Positions 1 to 12,500 of a stretch of 64,000 bases of DNA are shown here, piece after piece. The notes below the pieces were generated by a model. That model was not told the DNA's origin. It made no database searches and saw only the letters and a program-made list of their open reading frames with translations. The number at the start of each line of letters is the position of its first letter. Within the stretch, counting starts at the first letter, position 1. The position numbers and the translations under genes are program-made. Source of the DNA: Undaria pinnatifida (Eukaryota; Sar; Phaeophyceae; Laminariales; Alariaceae); assembly GCA_012845835.1 (NCBI GenBank), contig JABAKD010000012.1:7379233-7443232 (forward strand). The letters are read 5' to 3'.

Positions 1-505
1 AGCAAACGACGTGGGAACAAAAAATCCCAAGCGCGTTTCGCGGTGCCGTGTTATACATATATATGTGTGTTACTTAGTTCGTGGCCATGTTGAACTGCCT
101 TCGTGTGTATAAAACAATATTGTCAGACGCAAGCCAAACGGTTTCGAGACCAAGTTTCCAACGGCTTATTTGACAGGGGGGAACTAGTGATCAGAGGGCA
201 AGAAGAGGAGTCGTTTTCCCAATGGTATAAATCCGCTTCAAGCCGCATTCTTTTGTGAGAGGTTCGCAAAGTAGCCCCCTTCCCAACTTTGGCGGATCAG
301 CCTCAAGCTGCTTTCTTTTATGAAAGGCTCGCGAATCATGCTACCACGCTGTTTTGGTGGCACATAGATGTATCTTGTCGATTTCTTTGAGAGACTCGCA
401 AAGCATCCTACCGGGATCTTTTTGATGTACATGGGTGCTCATAGACTTTTTGTCCGCGGCCATTCCCTTCTCAAATGCCTCATGCTGCCGCACATTGACT
501 CTCAG
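1..505. other. No recognisable gene
   Basis: I see no convincing exon or repeat family here. The open frames contain in-frame tandem similarity between 235 and 420 (three imperfect copies of a segment around 'GAGAGGCTCGCAAAG'), so this is a short degenerate tandem repeat. It probably belongs to the intron or upstream region of the gene whose first visible exon starts at 506. Confidence 0.4.
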
Positions 506-3500
506 GCCCGGGGGGAAGCTAAATCTGCGCTCGACGTGGTGGAAGGCTTTGCGGCTCTCAACAGAAAGCTGGTGGACGAACTAAGGTAAGCTTGTCATTT
601 CCCTTTCTCGTTTTTTTGTCAGACCAAACTCCATGATGCCCAACTTTCTCCCTTATTATAGAATATGTAGCCCCCTTTGGTGGCCGAGACGTCCCTCACG
701 TCCTGACACCTTATCAGAGTTGGCGCGTCTGGGACTTTGGGAGCGTATAACTCGCTCTCTAGCAGTCTGTGTGGCACTTTGCAAGCAGGAGATCGCACTG
801 CATTGGCCCGTCTTAAGGGACTTTTTTGTTTTCGTTTTTTTGTTCATCCCTTCCGTTATCTTCGCACTCTTCATTTCTCTTTCTTCACCCCTAGACGTAC
901 GGTAGCTCATATCCGAGATCACTGAGCAGGCTCTTCTCCCCCCTCCCCACTACGGTACGTGCCTTCATTTTTATCGCGGGGAGATTCCGCCTGTTCCTTC
1001 CCTGGCCAACTCGCATTGAATTGGGGACCTGAGATTGCGAATTGAGTGTTGCGTCCACTAGAAGCGACGTGGTCCCCTAAAGCGGGAAAATACGGTTTTC
1101 AGTAGCTGGAGGTCCCTCACCTACCGTTTTCCTTATCGATTGGTTCCTTAAAAGGGGCTACCTAGTGTAGTTTCCCAGAAGTTATTTCAAGACAACGGTC
1201 TACGCTACGTAGCAACAACCATCCCGTGCCCTCTCTCCTTTATCGCATCACGACGAACGACGAACATGTCTACCTCAGCGCGCCGCTGCCCACGTCCCTC
1301 GGTCTCGTCGTCGCGACGGCACCGCAGCTAGCAAATAAACCATTAGCATCGGGGATCTTTCCACCACGCCTGGGGAGCGATTACAAAATGTAAACACAAA
1401 GAGCTGCAAGGTAAAAATGTTACTCTCACCTTGGAAGGCGTTTTCCGCTGCAAATTAAAAAAATGGTGCTCCGAGCTACCCCAGTGGTGCCACCCGTCCA
1501 TGGCCCTTAGTTTCGCCGACAGAACCGCAGGTAGCGTGAGAGAGGGTGTATTGGAAACCTTGAGCACGCACGGAGCGCGGGTTTCGATACAACGTTTGTG
1601 CTCAGAAGCGGGTTACTAAGTAGCGTAGCGGGTTAGTGCAATTTAACCCAACATGCTGCTCCCACACCATGGTTGACCCGCGTTATCCGTTGCAAGAACA
1701 AAACGGTGGCAAGAGCTACCCCAAGGTGCGTCACTGTCTACGGCTTTCGGTTTCGTTGTCGCGACAGAACGGCAGTTAGAGTGCGGGACGGTCTGTTGGA
1801 GACCTTGAGCACGGAGCGCGGGTTTCGGTACCAGCTCGAGGGAAAAGTCGAGGAGCTGCTTGCGGGGGGACTGGCCGCGGCGATCGCGGAAAAAGAGCAA
1901 GAACTCGAGGCGAGCCATAACGAGATGCCCTGCAGACTTTGACGGCACACACTCTTCTTGCACTGTATAATGCATGCAGGACTCAAGGGTATGATAAGGC
2001 AATACAAGCTGTTGGCGAACGACGGGGGCTTCATGTGTGAAGAGTACAATAAGTCGAGGCCTTACGAGCTCCGCAACTAACGCTGCACCCCTACTCCGTA
2101 CCCAATATCGCTGGAATATCAGGTGGGGTTTCCATCAATATTTGTTGGATACCTAAGCCGTGGGATTGCTATTTTCTATCAGAGTTGGCGCTGGGTGAGG
2201 TGTGAAGCTTCTCAAAGGAAACATGCCTCACAAAATAATGGTGGTACCCATATCATACCATGCGCCTGACAGTAGTAGCACTAGGTACCGACGGCAAAAA
2301 AATCGAACCTGAGCAAAGGACCGACACCTTGGCAGCAAATCGATGGCCTACGACGGATTCGTCGGTAGACGGATTCGTCGGTAGACCTATGGGCGCTAGT
2401 CCACCTGAGGTGTGCTGTCGCGCTTCCGCTCCCCACGTTTCTAGTCGCGGTTTTTGTGCACCACCGGATTTGTCCAAGCAAAGCACCTGAAGTTTTTCAG
2501 CTCTCTCCACTCTTTCTGTATAAATATTGTATACTTGAGGTAATGTTAGTATACTTAAGATAGTGTTAATATACTTAAGATAACGTTCATGTACTTGAAA
2601 ATCATGTTAATACTTGGGATAATTTTGTTTGAGTTGCCCTCTCCTGCCCCCGACAGATGTTGGTCTTGCAATAAATCAAGTAGCGCTGCGGTTAGACTAT
2701 CCAACACAAAGCGAACGGTCGGGTCTTCAGGTGGGCATTCCTAAGGCGTTCCTGAGCCAAAAAAAAAAAGCGCCATGCTTCAGGATGAAAAACTATGACG
2801 CGCGCTCCGATTTAGGGGCAGCACATTTTCGCAAAAAAAAGTTTGGACTGGAGGGGGACCCTCGATCAGACAATAACTACAGCTGTGGGCCGGCAGGGTT
2901 TCACGACAAAAAAGTAATCGGTAGTTGCCGTTAGCCGACTAACTGACTTTAGCCGGCAAGTCGGTTGGCGAAGCCAGTTGATGATAAGCCGACTGGCCGA
3001 CTTGCGTCAGGTAGGCACCCTTTCGGCCCCGGGTGGGGGGCGCCCAGGAAGGAAAAACGAGTCCCACATTAAACAATCCTTGTAACATGTATGGGAACCA
3101 AACATGTCGGATAGCCGCACCTGCGGGAAACGACTAAATATTAGCTCGACTAGTCACTAGTTGGCGACTTAAAGTCGTGCCGACTCACAGCCCCCATGGA
3201 TTAGACAATTGCACTGTCAAACTACCCAACCTCGTTGGTATACCAACTTCGTAACTCTGATAGATCACAGATCCACCTGGCGCAAGATCTAACGATCCAC
3301 TGGTTGTTTCGCGCGTTGGGCTCTGGTATGTAGGATGTATCTATGAAGATAGCAGATGAACCGCCATGCGATCTATTGCTCATTCCGGAAGTTTATGATG
3401 GTGACACGGTGGGTGCCGTACGAGTTCAGTCTGCTCATCTTGGTGCATGGAATAATGCAATACTTTATACCTGGTATACCCGCCCACGACGATCGTGTGC

Positions 3501-6500
3501 GCACCCCCCCCCTCCTCGTGAGGGAGCCAACCCCACGCCCTGAGCTACCCAGCGCACTCGTGTTTATAGCCTTTATTCTGTAAATGCCTAGGCCATAGGA
3601 TGGTGCTTAGGGTTGCCCGTCCGTTTTTTTTCTCGAAATCGGCTGTCGCGTGAGGTGCAGTTTTGTTCAAGCGAGGTGAGTCAGAAAAGGGAGAGTGCAT
3701 CTCTGTACCGTAGCGTGGGCCTAACATTGGAAAAACACCAACGACGGAGATCGACGTTGAAGCTCGTGCTGCACATTGTCGGATAACAACAACAACAACA
3801 ACAGCAATGTGGTTGCTTGGTTGATTAGCCCTGTTGCTTAGAATATTGTGGCTGAAGTTCTACCCCTACTGCAGCACGCGTCCCCTCTAAGTGCGCCACT
3901 TCGCAACGAAAACGCCTTCCCATTCTCTAGGTGCTCCACTGTAGTTTACACCGAAAGTGCCATCTCACTTTCTACGTGCGCAAGTTCACAACGAAAACGC
4001 CATCCACATTACGGTCTACGTACGGCAGGCCCGATACGAGCGAGAACAGCAGAATGGCAAAAGAGTGGCCGCACTGCACTCGAGGATGGAGGAAGAGTAC
4101 CGTTGTGCCCTCCAAAGCTCCTCGCAAGAGCGGGCGCGCTTGGAAGGTTTGGCTGAGAGCCTCGAGGAGGAGCTACTGGAAGAACGCACCTCACACGCAG
4201 CCAGGTATACCGTAACTTTCGACCTTATCCTTTTCTGGGGCCCTGACTTGTGCTGCCACATAGAGGTAGCTCTTTTCGGACATTTCTTTTTCGGAATGAT
4301 GGGACTCCTTAACTTCTTTACAACTTGAACCCCCTTTTTTTACTAATTTACTTGAAGTTAGTATGGGGAGGGGTTTTGGGGGGCTAACTCAAAATCGTCG
4401 GAATCTTATTATCGTTATTCAATATCATCCTTACGTATGCCTATGTTAGCTAGGCCATGGGGTTGGTTGCACGACATGTTACCTCAAAATCAGTTCTTGT
4501 TTTTGCGTCAGAAAACAAATTATGGACCTCCCTTCAATAGGTTAGGAGTCCCAAAAAACAAAAACGGTGATATCATCTCTGCCGTGGCATTTGTCTACTG
4601 CCATAACGCTAAAGTAAACTACTGGTGTGGCCTATATGCTGAGAGCGCGTCGCACACGGGACAAAGTGCAGCAGCGCAGGTGTCGAGCGCGGCTTCTTGC
4701 GCTTGGAGTTCGGGTACTCCATCTATGGTGCCCCACCCCAGCCAGCAGCCGCATTCACGAGCCGTGACGGTTTGTCAAGAGTCTGACTTGGAAAGAATCT
4801 TAAAAATTTCCTTCAAAATGGATGTTGGAATTCAACACAAAAGTGATTTGGTTTTGGAAAACGTGACGTTTCATAAGTTCAAAATGTCAGGAATCGTGAT
4901 GTTTTTTTTGTCAGGAATCGAGTTTTTTTTCAGTTCCGTTAGGAACGACCCTTAACTCCCTTTTCGATTTTCAGAGAGAAAAAGGGTCGAAAACGAGCGC
5001 CTTGATTACAGCATTGGTTAAATCAAACACGTCCGAGCTGCTGGGGTATGGGAGGCTGAATCTGAATTGAAATGCAAGAGATTTGGGTGCTCGTAAGGCA
5101 TTTTTTTCGTGCAGCATGACAATTCTCGTTTTTTATAAGACCCACTCGCTTGATAAAATTGCAACGTTTACTTTTTAGGTCGCCACATACAACGGTCCTA
5201 AGAGGGCCTATTAACTCCACGAGAACTCCACCCCACGTTTGAGAACAAACTTGGAGTTAGGTTGGGATTGTTGACTTGCAGTTACCTTTTTACGGTAGGT
5301 GCAGTAGCGAAAAGCTTTTACAATAGACGCTGTAAGCATGATTTCCCGCGAGCGTATGGTTCAGCGTCTTGGTGCTTTCCAGCCGCACAGAACGATGACT
5401 AACTGATGCGTGGCCATTTCCCTCCTCAGTGATAGTACGAAAATCGAGTGCCTCCTTACCAACGATAGCGCTGCGCTGACATATCGCCGGGGGGACGACA
5501 CCCAACACAACTCACCCACGGACCCACCCACCCGCAATCTGTTCTATCGCATCCCAACCCAACCCAACCCAACCCAACCCAACCCCATATTGGTCGTCCT
5601 CAGGGTTAAGGAAGAGGCAGAGCGCGCAGCGATGGGGTCCGAAGAAGTCAGCTCCATTCGGGCCGGGTTAGCTCCACGAACCAAGCGCCAAGGACAAGAT
5701 CAGACCTTGCGGTTAAACAAAGCGGGCGGGCGCAGACGACAAAGTGGCGTCGGAGGGGGCTGGCGGAAACCCAAGCAGGGGGGACGCGGCGTCGAAACCC
5801 AGCGTAACCGCGGGGATCATAAAAAGGGACTGCTTGCCACCCTTAACTCGAAAGGTCCATTGCACGGCAGCCACGCGGAAGCGGCAGCGGTAAGAAGTGG
5901 ACTGAACACCGCGGTCTCCGATGAGCGTAGTGGTGGGGCTAAACCAAACCGCGGCGATGGGACTCTCGACAAGACAGATCCGAGCGCACCTACTCGTATC
6001 GTAGGAAGCGGGACTCGATCGATCCCTTTCTCATCGGTCACAAAAGCTGGGGTTTCCACAATCGGAATCGGGAGCACCGGGAGAGGTGATGGTGGCTTGG
6101 GGTGTGAAGTGTATGCGGCGGCGGCGGAGAGCGCGGAAGTGTTTCTCGAGGACTTCTTGCCGACAGTGTCGGGGCAACAGCCTCCTTTATCGGCGGTGAC
6201 TGCCGCCCAGGAGAAGAGCGCCGCCCCGGTGTCGCGGTGGGCGGCTATAGGGCAAGGCGGGAGGCTGTCTACGAGGGCAGCAACGATGTGCGCTGCCAAA
6301 GACGTGAGGGGTAGCAGACGCATGCTACGGCATTTTTTTATTCCCCCTGAGCCTCCTTCCTCACTTGCGAATCTCTACACTTCAGACCAAGACTACACCA
6401 GGGGGGATGTTACGACGGTGTTATGATATACCCCCGGTTTTCACCCACGGGTTTGAGCTATCATGCTATCATCCTCGCACGAGTGACTCTGCACACCACT

Positions 6501-9500
6501 GGCAAAAGTCTCTAGCCCATTTGCACGGCCCAGCGTAGCAAACCATTCCATTGACGATTCGTATCACAAAATAAATTCAAGACAGTCACGAAAGCTTAAC
6601 GCAGCAAAGGAAGAGGGCGGTCACCCGCGCGAGTGACCCCCGAACCACAGAAAAAAAGCCTCAAAAGTAAAAGTAAACCCCCTACCGAAGCCTTGGCCTC
6701 CGAAGAAAAATTGTCAGCTAAGGCCGACGCACAGTCCCATGGCCGACGCGTGCCACGGTAAAGGCAGCATTTTTTTTTTGCCTCTTTTTTTTTTGCTTTT
6801 TCGGATTGACTGGGACTTTCTTAACCCAAAAATCGTCGGAAATGTTGGTATTTTTTTGTTGCAGTTTTCGTTTTGCACCTAGGCCATGGGATTGCTTTTT
6901 CGGTTTTTACCCAAAAATCGGTTTTCGGGTGAGGCGTAGAGCTTCTTGAGTCAAGAACCTTGCAGGAAGAAAAATATGGCGCACCTGTACCGTGGCGTGT
7001 GTCGGGGCCTCAGAATTACACGAACGGGGTTACAAAAACACAAAAAGACGTCCTGGCGAGTTTAGGTAGTTCCTCAGCTGGCGAACCCCCCCTGTTGGTT
7101 ATATAGCACTTCCCACTGAACCACGTAGTCAGTGTGTTCGTAAAATCCGAGCCCGGATGCCCTGACCACTTCGCGGTCTGACGAGTGCTTATCTTCGTTG
7201 TATTAGAGGACAGAGAGGAGAGAAGGAGCAGAAAGCGGAGTGCTGGAGCTCTCCTCTCATGAGAAAAATTGCATAAAAACGCCTACGAATATGTACGCAA
7301 CCCTCTACAACTTTTGGAACTGTCGTGCTGTGACGATGCGAAGTAAAATCCCCCCTCCCCAGGCAAAAAATGCCTTTGGACAAAATTTGTTTCCCTTATC
7401 CTAGCAGGCGTCCGCACCTACTTTTTATGATGCTCCAGACCCGAAGAGCTCGCTAGCCTTAAACCTCGCCCCGGCAAATTATCTTTTCGAGAAGATGTGG
7501 AAAATTAAGCCGATGAACTCTCCCTTAGCCCGGGCTTAAAACACACAATACAGCAAAGCACAGATGTTATTACAACCAAAGCCATGAATTGTTTTCCGGC
7601 ATCGAATCAGACGATATAGAGAGGGGAAGCGGGGGGGGGGGGTGGGGGGGGGGTGGAATTGGAATAATTGATACTAATCCAAGACGTTAATTTACTTCAT
7701 GATTGGGGGAGATGGTATTGGGTAGTGCTGGCGGTGGCCGAGAACGTGGAAATATTGTTGAAGGATTTCGTGCTGACAGTTCGTAGTACAACAACCTTCT
7801 CTTGTATCGGCGATGGCTGCTGGCCAGGAGAAGAGCGCCCCCACGGTGTCACGGTGGGCGGCTATAGGGCAAGGGGGGAGACTATCAACGAGAGCCGCAG
7901 CGATGTTCGCCAAAGAGGTGAGGAGGAACGGCCGTCGTTGCTAGAGCTGCCGTTTTTGGAGCTTCCTGTTACGCGCTCGCGCATAATGTGACGAGAGTGC
8001 GACGTAAATGCATGTATGAGTGTTCGGGGCAGAACGACAGTTTTGGAGGTAGAGTGTCGTCCTTACGGCTCACGAGCGGAAAGCTGTACGTGAAAATTGC
8101 CATATTTGTCTGCGTCCCGTGTAAATATTGACACGGCGTCTCGTTTCCGCATGTTTGCCTGCGCCACCTTGTGGCCGCTGTGGCACGCAACTGTCACGTC
8201 TTGTGTCCATACGTTTTCCTTTTGCCTCCGTGTGGGTGCCCCCTGTCGCGCGCAAACACTTCCCAACGAAAGCCCGACATGACGTTCCGTTTCCGCGCGT
8301 TTGCCTGTGTGCCGTCATTTTGTGAGTGCCATCTTGCACAAACTCTTCTAGCAGAATACCAACACGAAGTCCCGCCTTCTCGCAACAAACTGCCACGGCA
8401 TCCCTTCCCGCATGTTTGCCCGTGCCATCGTGTGAACCCTCTTGCGCGCAAATGCACTTTAAAAAAAAGCTACGGACACGACAGCGAGAGCAGAGGTGCA
8501 CCCCCGCTTCTGCTCTTCAATCAACGGCTCCGCGCCGCCCCTCTCTTCTTCTTGGTTCTTCCCACTGAACCGCGAGGCCACCATTCTGCCTGCGCCGGCG
8601 TATGTCCAGCGTCGCGCTCAAACACACTTTCAAAAAAAAAAAGCCCGACATGACGTCCCGTTTCCACGCGCTTGCCTGTGTTGTGCCGTGCGAACGTTAT
8701 CGCACACACGTCCTTTTAACAAAAACACCCGCTTTCTGCATGTTTGCCTGTGCCACCGTGTGACCCCTCTCGCGCGCAAACGCACTTGAAACGCACAAAA
8801 AAAAGACTGACACGACAGCGAACGCAGAGGTGCACGCCCGGCTCTGTTCTTTGATCAACGGTTTCGCGCTAGCCCTCTCCTCATCTTGGTTCTTCCTGCT
8901 GAGTCGGGAGTCTGCCGCCACTATTCCAACAGTTTCTACGAGCGAACCCGGAAGAGGAAGCTTATGCTTCACGGGTAACGCACACCCCACCGGTGGTGTG
9001 TCTGGGAGCGATGTCACAACAGTTCCTATGGTTGCGATACGGCGCCTTCTGCAGACTTGTGGAATCGTTCGGAGCAACGCGGGTGGGCCAACCCTGGTGC
9101 AAGCGGACACGTTGCTCCGCCGGAACTCCGCGAGCAGGGGGCGGCTTGGCTACCGAGAGGTGCGATGGTACTCGGGGACAAGGGGGGGGTTCGAGTAGTC
9201 AACTGTTAAATATTCACGGCACCTGTTCCAAACCCCCTGACGCGTACGCCTCTTTCCCTTCGGCCGAACACCTGCCGCATGTTTTGTGGACGGCACGGCA
9301 GTATTTCAAGGCAATGATTTCTTTGGTGAAATGCAGGTTCGCTGGGGAGCCGAAGGACAGCGCTATGGACCAGATTTCTGCAATGTTGGAGGTGAGATAT
9401 ATTTGTTCACCGTTTTTCTCTGATTAAAAATGACGTCAAGACCATGGATGACGTCACCTATCAACCATATTTTTTCTATGACTTTTGGCGGGTCGGGTCA

Positions 9501-12500
9501 CCTCTCGGGGGTCGAGCTTGGTCAGTGCGACCCGATCCCATCCGTGAGGTTTGATGACCTCCTGACCCGACCCGACCCGACCCGACCCGACCCGACCCGA
9601 CCCGACCCGACCCGACCCGACCCGACCCGACCCGACCCGACCCGACCCGACCCGACCCGACCCGACCCGACCCGACCCGACCCAACCTAACCTGACCCGA
9701 CCCGACCCGACCCGATCCGACCCCACCCAACCCGACCCGACCCGACCCGACCCGACCCGACCCGACCTGACCCGACCCGACCCGACCCGACCCGACCCGA
9801 CCCGACCCGACCCGACCCGACCCGACCCGACCCGACCCGACCCGACCCGACCCGACCCGACCCGACCCGACCCGACCCAACCCGACCCGACCCGACCCGA
9901 CCCGACCCGACCCGACCCGATCCGACTCGACCCGCGAGATATTTTATAATCGCCTGCTCCAACCTGCGGGCCGGGTCATGACCCGTTACAAGCCGTGACT
10001 GACTTTTTCCACCAATCCTTTGTTATATTTTAAAATAAATCGACCAATAGGAAAACTGCCCGCACGAAATCGCTGGTGGAGAGGTAAGCCCGACCCAGGA
10101 CATGATACCTACACGCTAATGTAGCGGTGTACTTAAATTTCTCTGAAGCTTCTCGTCGGAGGAGCTCTGTTTTCGCCACCCAAACATCTGGGTTTTTGAG
10201 AAAAATGAAAGAAAAAATCAACCCGATGAACTTTCCCACTAGAATGCCTAGAATGCCTAGAATGCCTAGAATGCCTAGAATGCCTAGAATGCCTAGAATG
10301 CCTGGAATGCCTAGAATGCCTAGAATGCCTAGAATGCCTGCAATGCCTACAATGCCTAGAATGCCTAGAATACCTAGAATGTAACGGTGACGATCGATAT
10401 TGCAAATCTCAGTTTTTTGGTGGAGGATGTGGATGGGTGGAAATATCAGTTGAATGCGAGAAAAAATACGCACACTGCTGTATTTTGGCGATGTTGGCTA
10501 TAGCATGTTGGTTGACTTAGCAGTTGAGGGAAGTGAGGAGCCCTGAGGAGCCCATCAGTCACAAGACGTTTCGCCTTAACAAATGCTAGCCCTAGTATGC
10601 CCCTATTATATCCCAGTTGTGGCACGGGTCACGTGTCGAGCCTGTAGGCATTATAGGTTGGAAGTGCGGGAAGGGGACCGCCCGCCCACCCACCCACCCA
10701 CCCTTGATGCTGGTTAGTTGTTGTTTCGCGGATTTTATCACTTTCTAGGGTGGTCGCCGCCCTGAGTACACTGTGTGGGGGTATATCTCGGGAGATACCC
10801 TCCTGTCTTGGGGCAGGGGGCCTCCAGCTGTCACGGGTATACTGCTGTTGTACGAGTAGTCGCTTATGAAACCTGGTAGCTCATGATGATAATGGTGGTA
10901 ATGATGATGCTGTTCTCGCAGTATTAGCTCTTTTCCCTGAAATCTAGCCTGTTAGTCTTCAAAGAAGGCTAAGAAAGCAAGCGTAAATACAGGTGAGAAG
11001 GCTGCCGCTACCACCGTGCACGAACATCCACTGTCCCGTCTATTTCCACGCTAGATGTTACTGGCACGCGTATGTGCTGTCGATGCCCTTTTATGAGTTT
11101 ATCGTGACACTGCATGCCTTGGCACAGCGTGTCCGACGATCATGCCCGGTTTATCGACACTCGAAGGTGACGAATAGATATCTGATGCCGCCTCCACAAA
11201 ACGAGACGGGACAAAATTAAATACGACAATTTTATGCCATGTACGCGGAAAACACGTGTTGAGCGCCCAAATGCTGGAGGTGCCTTTGAAGCAAGAAGTA
11301 GCACTTTCAACGCTTAACCTGAAAAAAAAAACGCAATGAGCGCTGAAATGTTGGAGGTGCCTCTGTTAGGAGTAGGAACGGTGCTCTATCTTGAAAGGGA
11401 TGCGTGGCCAATGGCCAAATTCTCAAGGAAAACAACAAACGAGTACCCGCCTTGCCCCGTCCCCGTCCCACCCCCTGCCCCGGTTGCGGCCGAACCTGAC
11501 AATCTCTGACGGCATCATGAAGAACGCGACTGCCGGTGGATCCGCTCCCGCAAAATCCGCCCAATCCGCTGAAAGCGTTACTGCTTCCGTGCTTGAAGGG
11601 ACGGGTCTCGAGGAGACGCTGGCCGGTGCCGAGCGAGTGCTGGACAGAGACCGGTGAGCGGGGCAAAGAAGGTTTGAAAATTTACGCGCGCATGACCGCG
11701 TGGACGGGCTTACGGTTACTTTTAGTTTTGGTTGGTTGTGTTGTGCTGTCTAGACGCATACTAAGGTGGTAGGGGTGCACCGTTTGCTTCCGAGGCTCCT
11801 AACCTGATAATTTCTTAACGCCATTACAACTGGAAACCCGTTTTGGGGTAAAATTACTTGAAATTAGTGTAGAGGGATTTTGAGGCTTTAAGTAGGTTGA
11901 ACGTCACCCAAAACAAGCTCTGGGCAAAAAAAAAGGTCGTATAACCCGATGAAAAATCCAATGGCTTCGACTATAATACAGCACGTAAGAAGTAGTAAAA
12001 CACTAATGCCAATCGCAAAAGTATTGGGTGGTTTCTCGTTTGAGAAGCCCAAGCTAGTCACCAACGGTTTGGCAAACAAAACAAAAATTGCTACCCTGTG
12101 TCGTACTCGTGTATAGCACGCGCGCCTTTTGCCTGTGGCGCGGCAAGTCACTCCTAAACAATTTCGTTTTGTGTTCTCTAGCGCTCTGGGTGGAAGTGCA
12201 GGGACCGTCGACATACTAGCATGGACAAAAAATTGTCCTCTTTGCGTGACACATGCTGCAGTAGAAATGTGAAACACCGTTGTTTTTCTGACGCTCCTAT
12301 CCTATTGAGGAGCTGTACACTATGATTAGTATTAGTAGTATTAGTACTATTAGTACTATTAGTACTATTAGTACTGTTAGTACTGTTAGTACTGTTAGTA
12401 CTATTAGTACTATTAGTACTATTAGTACTTACTAATAGTACTATTAGTACTTACTAATAGTACTATTAGTACTATTTAATAAGTACTATTAGTGCTGATA

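Noticed and set aside
5549-5584. Telomere-like (CCCAA)n
   Set aside because: The unit is five bases and short, and does not match a TTAGGG-type repeat. It is treated as a microsatellite.
9430-9962. Long frames encoding Arg-Val-Gly-Ser or Pro-Asp-Thr-Arg repeats on both strands
   Set aside because: They are generated by the 5-bp GGGTC period, which gives open frames in several phases. No non-repeat coding sequence is attached.
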